Assembly (NCBI GenBank): GCA_945969495.1
Contig: CAMFOH010000009.1
Location: 1 to 34,069, forward strand
Reading direction: 5' to 3'
DNA length: 34,069 bases
From: an uncultured Mollicutes bacterium
GTDB taxonomy: Bacteria; Bacillota_I; Bacilli_A; RF39; UBA660
This document shows, in pieces, positions 27,401 to 34,069 of the stretch. The position numbers and the translations under genes were made by a program. The notes under the pieces are model-generated. The model saw only the letters and a program-made list of their open reading frames with translations. It did not search any database and was not told the DNA's origin. The first letter of the stretch is position 1, and every line of letters starts with the position of its first letter.

Positions 27401-29029
27401 TTAAGATATTTTTTCAAACTCATCCGCTACTTTCATAAAACTTCCTACTATTTTAGGATTAAACATAGTTCCTGACTTATCAATAATAGTATCTTTTGTT
27501 ACCGCATGAGATTTTCTTCTTAAATTATTATACATAATGCAAACTGCTGCTATTTGAGATTCCAAAGGAATTGTATCTCCTAATAATCCTTCAGGATAGC
27601 CAGTTCCATCATAATTTTCATGATAGTATTTTGTAATATTAGCACAATATTTTTTATATAATGAATCACTAGTTAAACCAAGTAGATAATCTGTCATTTT
27701 AGCACCAAACAAAGGATAATTTTTTATTTTATTTATCTCGTCTTTTGTAAAATCATTAGCCTTACTTAATATTAATCTTGGAATTGAATAAAAACCAACA
27801 TCATAATATATTGAAGCATCGGCCATTTTATCTACTAAATCACTACTTAAATTATATTCTGGATAATCTTGCATAACCTTAGTTGCAAGAACTTTAATAT
27901 ATTTATTTACCATTTCAATCGATTGTTTATAATCATAAAGGTATGCATCAACAAAAATATTAATTAAATCCTTTAATTCTTCACTTTGAACATTTATTAA
28001 ATTACTTAAAGAGTTACTAGATTTATAAAGATTAATAAAATTTCCTATCCTATGTTTTACAACTTCAAAATCAAAAGGTTTTTCTAACATATCAGCTATA
28101 TTATAATTATATACTCTTGCTTTAGTTTCTTTTTCATAATCTCCAGAAATAATTATAACCGGAATTCTTGTTAAATAATTTTTTTTACTTAAATATTCTA
28201 AGACTGCAAACCCATCTAAAACTGGCATTGTTAAATCAAGAAATATTCCAATAACATGGTCAGATGAAGAAGAAACTCCCTTACTTGCATTTTCATCTAA
28301 ATACTCTATAGCTTCTTTACCATTATTAGCTGTAACAATTTTATAATTTTCATCAAACAACTTTTTAATCATGTTTCTTGTAACCATATCATCATCCACA
28401 ATTAAAATTGTGTCTTCTTTTCTCGAAGTTACGTTTGCATAAACTTTATTTATTGATTTTTTTAGTTCTGGATAATTACTGGTTAAAATTTCAAAAATTG
28501 AATTTATGTAATCTTCAATGTTATTTATGTTTGATAATGATTTTTGATCTAAGCTAAAAACGTTTTGTATTTTAATAATTGCGTCTGATAAGGAATCAAT
28601 CAAACTATTAAATCTAATTGTTTCTTCAACTTTATCATTTGAAAAATTATCTTTTTGCTCCTGTCTTAAAACTAAAACAGCATAACCCGAATTAGTATTT
28701 ATAAGCATTGATGTATTAATGTATGTCTTATTATTTAAAGTTTTATAAGTAAAAGTTACTTTTTCCTTTCCGCTTTTTTTAGCTTCTTCTAATTTAGGTA
28801 TTGAGATAAAATTCATGTATGATTTAAAGTATTGTTCTTCAATATTTGTTTTTAGCTCCTCTAAATATCCAGCAAAAGATTTTTTTTCTTCGATGGTAAA
28901 TTTACCATCTACTAATGAATAACATATTAATTCATCATTAAAAGCATCAAATAATAAAACATCCATTGAGTTATCAGACATTAATTTTAAAACATTTTCC
29001 TTAAGTATTTCTTCAGTCACAAAAAGCAC
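27401..29029 (-). CDS. Response regulator: N-terminal sensory-like region, REC, degenerate HD-GYP-like domain
   Basis: REC ILIVDDDMVTRNMIKKLF...IFLDLTMPVLDG...IIISGD...LEKPF; C-terminal YYDVGFYSIP...YHENYDGTGYPEGLLGDTIPLESQIAAVCIMYNNLRRK. Confidence 0.88.
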   Translation of the reverse strand: MLFVTEEILKENVLKLMSDNSMDVLLFDAFNDELICYSLVDGKFTIEEKKSFAGYLEELKTNIEEQYFKSYMNFISIPKLEEAKKSGKEKVTFTYKTLNNKTYINTSMLINTNSGYAVLVLRQEQKDNFSNDKVEETIRFNSLIDSLSDAIIKIQNVFSLDQKSLSNINNIEDYINSIFEILTSNYPELKKSINKVYANVTSRKEDTILIVDDDMVTRNMIKKLFDENYKIVTANNGKEAIEYLDENASKGVSSSSDHVIGIFLDLTMPVLDGFAVLEYLSKKNYLTRIPVIIISGDYEKETKARVYNYNIADMLEKPFDFEVVKHRIGNFINLYKSSNSLSNLINVQSEELKDLINIFVDAYLYDYKQSIEMVNKYIKVLATKVMQDYPEYNLSSDLVDKMADASIYYDVGFYSIPRLILSKANDFTKDEINKIKNYPLFGAKMTDYLLGLTSDSLYKKYCANITKYYHENYDGTGYPEGLLGDTIPLESQIAAVCIMYNNLRRKSHAVTKDTIIDKSGTMFNPKIVGSFMKVADEFEKIS

Positions 29030-29045
29030 CTCCCCTTTAGTTTTG

Positions 29046-29414
29046 CTATATAGTTTTATATTTACTTATTATTTCTTGAACTTCTTTTACAGCATTTAAA
29101 AATTCATTATAATGTTCATTAACATAATTAACATCATTAGCCTTGCTTGCCATTTCATGAGCATAAGCTATATCACCTAATTTAGTAAAACCAAAACTCC
29201 TTGCATTACTTTTCATAGCATGAACTAATATTGCATAATTTGGCATATCACCAATATTTTTAAAATTATCTATTTTTGACAATTCTTGTGGTAAACTATC
29301 ATAAAAGTCATTCATAATTTCATCATAAGTCTCAATTCCCATCATATTTTCTATACTAGTTCTTGCATCAACTCCATATTGTTCTAAAAAAGCTATTTTT
29401 CTATCAGTATCCAT
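29046..29414 (-). CDS. HPt-domain phosphotransfer protein
   Basis: ILVHAMKSNARSFGFTKLGDIAYAHEMASKAND matches the HPt H-x-x-K-(S/G)-x-(S/A) motif; operon context. Confidence 0.85.
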   Translation of the reverse strand: MDTDRKIAFLEQYGVDARTSIENMMGIETYDEIMNDFYDSLPQELSKIDNFKNIGDMPNYAILVHAMKSNARSFGFTKLGDIAYAHEMASKANDVNYVNEHYNEFLNAVKEVQEIISKYKTI

Positions 29415-29472
29415 TAGTGTCCCTACTTTCTTCTATTATTCTTTTTTTATTGTACTATAATTCAAGAAAAAA

Positions 29473-29499
29473 AACAATTATACACACGTAATAATTGTT
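29473..29499 (-). terminator. Terminator after the U32 peptidase gene
   Basis: AACAATTA/TAATTGTT stem then T8 on the minus strand. Confidence 0.6.
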
Positions 29500-29514
29500 A
29501 AAAAATAATTCTTT

Positions 29515-31665
29515 TTATTTATAGTTTTCTCTTAGATAATTAACTCCTATTTTATATAACTCATCCTTATTATAAAATACCTTTTTATAATTATAAATCG
29601 TCATAAACTTATCATTACTTTTAACCATGTATCTATTATTATATTCATCTTTTAAGTAGGATTGTTTAACACCATACATTTTATTTAAATCAAATTTAGA
29701 TACCATAACTTCTGGATAAGAATCAATTATAACTTCACAATTAGGATATTTTTTATACCTTTTAATATAACTATCAATTATTAATTTTATCTGATTAATG
29801 GTAAGTTCATAAGATAATGTTACTTTTTTTGAACCTAACGAATGTAAAAATGCTAAGGTATATGAGTTTACCACGTTAAAAGAAAAATCGGTTTCAAAAT
29901 TTTTATATTTAACAATGCCTCCTATTTCTGTTATTAAAACTTGTTTATCAGTTTTTGGGTATTTTTCTATAACTCTAGGCAATCTAAAAAATACATTATT
30001 ATAATTTAAAAGTTCTTTGTTATTCGTATAAATAACATCGCTATTAATATTCTTATAATAATCTTTCTTATTATCTATTAGTATTGATTTTTTATTTACT
30101 TTTTCAAAAGAAGGAACAATTATGTCATATTCTCTTTCTTCAAAAGGAGTTTTATACATTCTTTTTTCATCTAATAAACAAAGTACTTTCCTTCTTAACG
30201 AATTCAAATCCTTTATATTAACAAAAACATTCTCATCTAGGTCTATAAAAATATTTTGAACATTATAAATCGTATTTCCAGTCTTCTTCATCTGATTAAT
30301 TACCTGTTTTCTAGTTAATGGATTATTAGTGGATTTTTGGACAATAAAATCTGTTTTAAATATAACTTCATTAATACCATCTTTCACCTTAATTAGTATG
30401 TTTTCATTTGTTTTAATACGAAGCTTCATTTCTATTAAAACTTTTCTACTTGGCTTTTTTAATATTTGATCAATTATTTTCATTTGATTTATATCTGTAG
30501 TTAACAAAACATCTTTACCAGGAGTAATAAACTTATCATATCTAACTTTTATAATATCCCCTTTTTTAGCTTGCTTTACTTCTTTATCATCTATAAACAT
30601 TTTGTTTATAACAAGTCCCATATCTTCTTTATCATCTTCTATTCTAAGACCATCATGTAAATTAATATTATATTCTAATTTAATATATAAATTTCCATGT
30701 TCATAATTAATTACTTTTCCAATTTTTATTCCTTTATGATTTGGTCTTTTTTGAAAAACAAAATTATTATTTTCTTCTTTAAACATAAAACCTTTTGTGA
30801 AATCTCTGTTAAACATCTTTTTAAGTTCTATAATATCCGTATTATTTACTTTTAAGTTACCAGTTAACATGTAATCATCTATTACCTTACGATAAATTTT
30901 TGTCACTAAATAAACATACTCTGGTCTTTTCATTCTTCCTTCAATTTTAAAACTATCAACACCTATTTCAATTAGCTTATCTAAGTTATTTAGTGTGCAT
31001 AAATCTTTAGTACTTAACAAATACTTTTTTTTATTTAGTTTTTTATTATTATCATCATATAAATCATAAGGTTTACGACAAACCTGAGCACAAGTTCCAC
31101 GATTACCACTTCTATTTCCAATTAGAGCACTCATTAAACACTGACCAGAATAACTCACACACAAAGCTCCATGAACAAATACTTCAACTTCAATTTTTAA
31201 TTCTCGTTTTATTTTTTCAATTATCCAAAGCGGAGTTTCTCTTGCCATAACGACTCTTTTTACTCCCATTTTACTTGCAAATAAAGCTCCTTCATAGTTA
31301 TGAATATGCATTTGAGTTGAAGCATGTAATTCTAAATTAGGAAATTTCTTTCTTAATAAATCGAGCATTCCAAGATCTTGTATTATTACTGCATCTACAT
31401 TATTTTGATGAAGAAATCTAACATAATTAACAAAGTTAATAACTTCTCTTTCATACACAATAGTATTAATCGTTACATACACCTTAACTCCATATAAGTG
31501 AGAATATCTAATCGCTTGTATCAACTCTTCATTAGTAAAATTTTCAGCATAACTTCTAGCACCAAACATTTTTCCACCTAAATAAACAGCATCACAACCA
31601 GCTTCTATCGCAGCTTTTAAAGATTCCATGTTACCCGCAGGTGACAATAATTCAACTTTTTTCAT
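29515..31665 (-). CDS. U32 family peptidase (with DUF3656-like C-terminus)
   Basis: KVELLSPAGNMESLKAAIEAGCDAVYLGG, ELHASTQMHIHNYEGA, VFVHGALCVSYSGQCLMSALIGNRSGNRGTCAQVCRKPY, SFKIEGRMKRPEYV. Confidence 0.95.
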   Translation of the reverse strand: MKKVELLSPAGNMESLKAAIEAGCDAVYLGGKMFGARSYAENFTNEELIQAIRYSHLYGVKVYVTINTIVYEREVINFVNYVRFLHQNNVDAVIIQDLGMLDLLRKKFPNLELHASTQMHIHNYEGALFASKMGVKRVVMARETPLWIIEKIKRELKIEVEVFVHGALCVSYSGQCLMSALIGNRSGNRGTCAQVCRKPYDLYDDNNKKLNKKKYLLSTKDLCTLNNLDKLIEIGVDSFKIEGRMKRPEYVYLVTKIYRKVIDDYMLTGNLKVNNTDIIELKKMFNRDFTKGFMFKEENNNFVFQKRPNHKGIKIGKVINYEHGNLYIKLEYNINLHDGLRIEDDKEDMGLVINKMFIDDKEVKQAKKGDIIKVRYDKFITPGKDVLLTTDINQMKIIDQILKKPSRKVLIEMKLRIKTNENILIKVKDGINEVIFKTDFIVQKSTNNPLTRKQVINQMKKTGNTIYNVQNIFIDLDENVFVNIKDLNSLRRKVLCLLDEKRMYKTPFEEREYDIIVPSFEKVNKKSILIDNKKDYYKNINSDVIYTNNKELLNYNNVFFRLPRVIEKYPKTDKQVLITEIGGIVKYKNFETDFSFNVVNSYTLAFLHSLGSKKVTLSYELTINQIKLIIDSYIKRYKKYPNCEVIIDSYPEVMVSKFDLNKMYGVKQSYLKDEYNNRYMVKSNDKFMTIYNYKKVFYNKDELYKIGVNYLRENYK

Positions 31666-31720
31666 AATGGTGCACTTCCTTTTATAAAATAAGTATATCA
31701 TTAATATAATAAAATAAAAA

Positions 31721-31738
31721 GCAAAAACATACTTTTGC
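31721..31738 (-). terminator. Terminator after the Rpn-type gene
   Basis: GCAAAAGTATGTTTTTGC followed by a T-rich tract on the minus strand. Confidence 0.5.
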
Positions 31739-31741
31739 CTT

Positions 31742-32722
31742 TTATTTCAAATTATCAATTTCTTTGGTAGATAGACCCGTACATTCTGAAATAATATTTT
31801 TATCTATACCCTTGTTTAATAAATTCTCGGCAGTTTTTATAGTAGCTTCTCGTTTTCCTTGTTCTATCCCTTGTTCTATCCCTTGTTCTAGTCCTTGTTG
31901 CATCCCTTTTTCTATGCCTTTTTCTATTCCTTCTTTTATACCTTGTTTTATTCCCTCTTCCTTACCTTCCTTGATTCCTTTATTCCATCCTTCTTTTAAC
32001 GCCGATGCTACAAGTGAGTTTCTTACTTTTCTTAAATGTTCTTCTCCATCATATATTCCTTGTAATTCTTCATCTCTACTTATTTCTACCATCTTTTTTC
32101 CAACAGGTCTTAACTCCATGTTTTCTTCTATTAATTTTTGTAACTCTTTACTATTTTCCATAACCATTATCACCAACTTTCCTATTAACTCGTCTTTGCT
32201 ATTTTCATTATAATACTTTTCTTTTACGTTTGGAAGTATCACGTGATAACTTTCTATCATTACTCCTTCTTTTAATCCTGTCTCATCCATAATCTCAAAC
32301 TTTAGTATTGCCCTTTTATCTTTATATATATTATAATCATCAAAATTTATTTGTATTACTTTTTTCATATCTTCATATGCTGCTTCCTCTTTTATTATGT
32401 TTTCTCTTATTTTTGATATGTACTCATGGTTTCTATCTAATAATCCCTCATAGTAATACTTATTCATCTCCAGGTTTATTACCCCATATGATACCTCTAC
32501 TACCATATCACTTATTTTCTTTTTTTCACTTATTGATGTTAATTGATGTTCTGTATTTTTAAATACCATATCTTTTTTTACTTTGTCCTTAGGCAATCCT
32601 GTTATACCTGCTATTATATCTACTAAATACTCTCTTGCTTCCCTACTTGTTAATACGCTTTTGAACATCTTATCATACGTCATTGGTATTATTTTTTCTT
32701 CTTTTATTTCTTTGGTATTCAT
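31742..32722 (-). CDS. Rpn/PD-(D/E)XK nuclease family ('transposase') protein
   Basis: MTYDKMFKSVLTSREAREYLVDIIAGITGL..., ISDMVVEVSYGVINLEMNKYY (D...E-x-N/K), C-terminal GIEQGIEQGIEQ tract. Confidence 0.85.
   Translation of the reverse strand: MNTKEIKEEKIIPMTYDKMFKSVLTSREAREYLVDIIAGITGLPKDKVKKDMVFKNTEHQLTSISEKKKISDMVVEVSYGVINLEMNKYYYEGLLDRNHEYISKIRENIIKEEAAYEDMKKVIQINFDDYNIYKDKRAILKFEIMDETGLKEGVMIESYHVILPNVKEKYYNENSKDELIGKLVIMVMENSKELQKLIEENMELRPVGKKMVEISRDEELQGIYDGEEHLRKVRNSLVASALKEGWNKGIKEGKEEGIKQGIKEGIEKGIEKGMQQGLEQGIEQGIEQGKREATIKTAENLLNKGIDKNIISECTGLSTKEIDNLK
31852..31990 (-). repeat. 12-bp degenerate tandem repeat coding for (G-I-x-x) units in the Rpn tail
   Basis: Repeated CCTTGTTCTATC units, near-exact at 31857-31895. 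Confidence 0.8.
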
Positions 32723-32817
32723 ATATTTTTTCCTTTCTTGACCGAATAATACTACTTTATTCTTTTCTTTTCAAATTACAAAATTACTTTTTTTGCTTAT
32801 TTTTTTAATGCAAAAAA

Positions 32818-32840
32818 GATAAATCTAATTTAGATTTATC
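32818..32840. terminator. Terminator downstream of the second PBP gene
   Basis: GATAAATCTAA-T-TTAGATTTATC flanked by A6/T6. Confidence 0.7.
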
Positions 32841-32888
32841 CTTTTTTGTCCTTCTTTTTTTTCTTTATTTATATTTTTGCTATTTTAA

Positions 32889-34069
32889 CTAATATAATAT
32901 TACTTCCATATCATCTGTTACAATTGTTCCAGGACTTATACTTTGATTTACTACGTATCCGTTTCCTTCTACTTTATATTTTATATTTAGCATACTAAGA
33001 ACTACTTTAGCATCTTTGAATGAATAACTAGTTAAATCTGGCATTAAAACATTAGTATCATTCGTAAATATAAATACTTTATCTTTTGTATTTACTTTTG
33101 TGTTTTTTACTGGATACTGATTTGTTACCTTAGACCCATTACCAAATACCACGTAACTTGCACCAATAGAATCTAAATCTTTTTTTACATCTTCTATTTG
33201 TTTATTTTTATAATTTTCAAAAGTATATGTATTAACTTCTTTATTTAACTCTGGCGTTTCTTCAAAAATACCCAAATATTTAGCGGTATCTTTTACGATT
33301 GTCTTTACCGTCTCTGGCAAAACTTTTGAATTATAACTTCTTTGCATTGCAACATAAACAATAACTTTAGGATCATCTTTTGGATACATACCTGCAAAAG
33401 AAGTAATGTAATCATACTTTCCATCATAGTATTTACCAGTGTTTGGATTTGCTATTTGAGCTGTACCTGTTTTTCCTATAAGATCATAACCTTCCATTTT
33501 ATAACTACTACCAGTCGTTTCAGAAGAATCACTGTTTACTACCAAATACATAAGATTCTTAATTTTTTCAATCGTTGAGGAAGAGGCAACTCTTTCACCT
33601 TCTTTTACTTCAGCTTTATATGTAACTTCACCAGTTGAGGAATTAACTGTTTTTTCAACTACGTAAGGATTTAATAGAATACCATTATTAGATATAGCGG
33701 TTAATGCCTTAATTTGTTGAATAGGTGTTGTTGTTATACCTTGGCCAAATCCAGCATTTACTACTTCAACATCATACTTAAAGTCGACTTTTCCAGCATA
33801 TTCATTTGGTAAATCAATTCCGGTAAGAGAGCCAAAACCTAACTTTTTATAATAGTCCATTAATTCTTTTTTCGATAAATAATTTTTAATTAAGTTAGCA
33901 ATACACGTATTTGATGATAAGGTATAACCTTTTTGATAGGTAATTTCACCCCATCCAGTTTTATTCCAATCACTTACAACATCTTATCCAATTGTAAATG
34001 GTCCCGTTAAGCAATTTTCGTTTGATGGATTAAAATCAGGGTTATTTTCAAACGCAGCCATAAAACTAT
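32889..34069 (-). pseudogene. Second class B PBP with two PASTA domains, truncated by the window and interrupted by an in-frame TAA
   Basis: Frame continues upstream of the called Met: MAAFENNPDFNPSNENCLTGPFTIG-TAA-DVVSDWNKTGWGEITYQKGYTLSSNTCIANLIKNYLSKKEL-MDYYKKLGFG; TAA at 33984-33986; KTG motif IGKTGTAQ. Confidence 0.8.

Noticed and set aside
31852-31990. CRISPR-like array
   Set aside because: Units are contiguous 12-bp coding repeats without spacers, and no cas genes are present.
31764-32213. 149-aa plus-strand ORF rich in IPCSIPCS repeats, superficially like an antifreeze or adhesin repeat protein
   Set aside because: Antisense image of the GI-x-x repeat in the Rpn-type gene.
31742-32722. 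True transposable element because the family is often named 'transposase'
   Set aside because: No terminal inverted repeats or target-site duplication were seen; Rpn-type genes are typically not autonomous transposons.
11803-34069. Alternative genetic code in which TAA is sense
   Set aside because: TAA ends most intact genes here, often directly beside intrinsic terminators, and the interrupted positions are inferred to have held different residues; kept only as a low-probability alternative.

Overview
Low-GC Firmicutes/Mollicutes-like chromosomal segment from a lineage with sporulation genes. Most of it is a rearranged division/cell-wall (dcw) cluster on the minus strand: spoVD/ftsI-type PBP, mraY, murG, murB, divIB/ftsQ, ftsA, ftsZ, then spoIIGA-sigE, with ftsW inverted. 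Other blocks are a plsC-dagK-acyl-CoA synthetase operon, a MacB-like ABC transporter, a five-gene phosphorelay operon, a U32 peptidase, an Rpn-type nuclease and a second PASTA PBP at the window edge. Main points for follow-up: (1) an HPt / REC-HD-GYP-like / two hybrid histidine kinase operon in which one kinase has degenerate G1/G2 boxes and the HD-GYP domain has lost its metal ligands; (2) an unidentified ~295-nt structured RNA candidate divergent from ftsW, with overlapping -35 boxes; (3) spoIIGA whose conserved N-terminus extends upstream of the called ORF to an ACG in the Met position; (4) a CarD/CdnL-like gene with two in-frame TAA codons, translationally coupled to a stand-alone RpoA alpha-CTD-like protein; (5) further interrupted genes (NUDIX, ASCH, PBP). 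Everything was read by eye; no database search or folding program was run.
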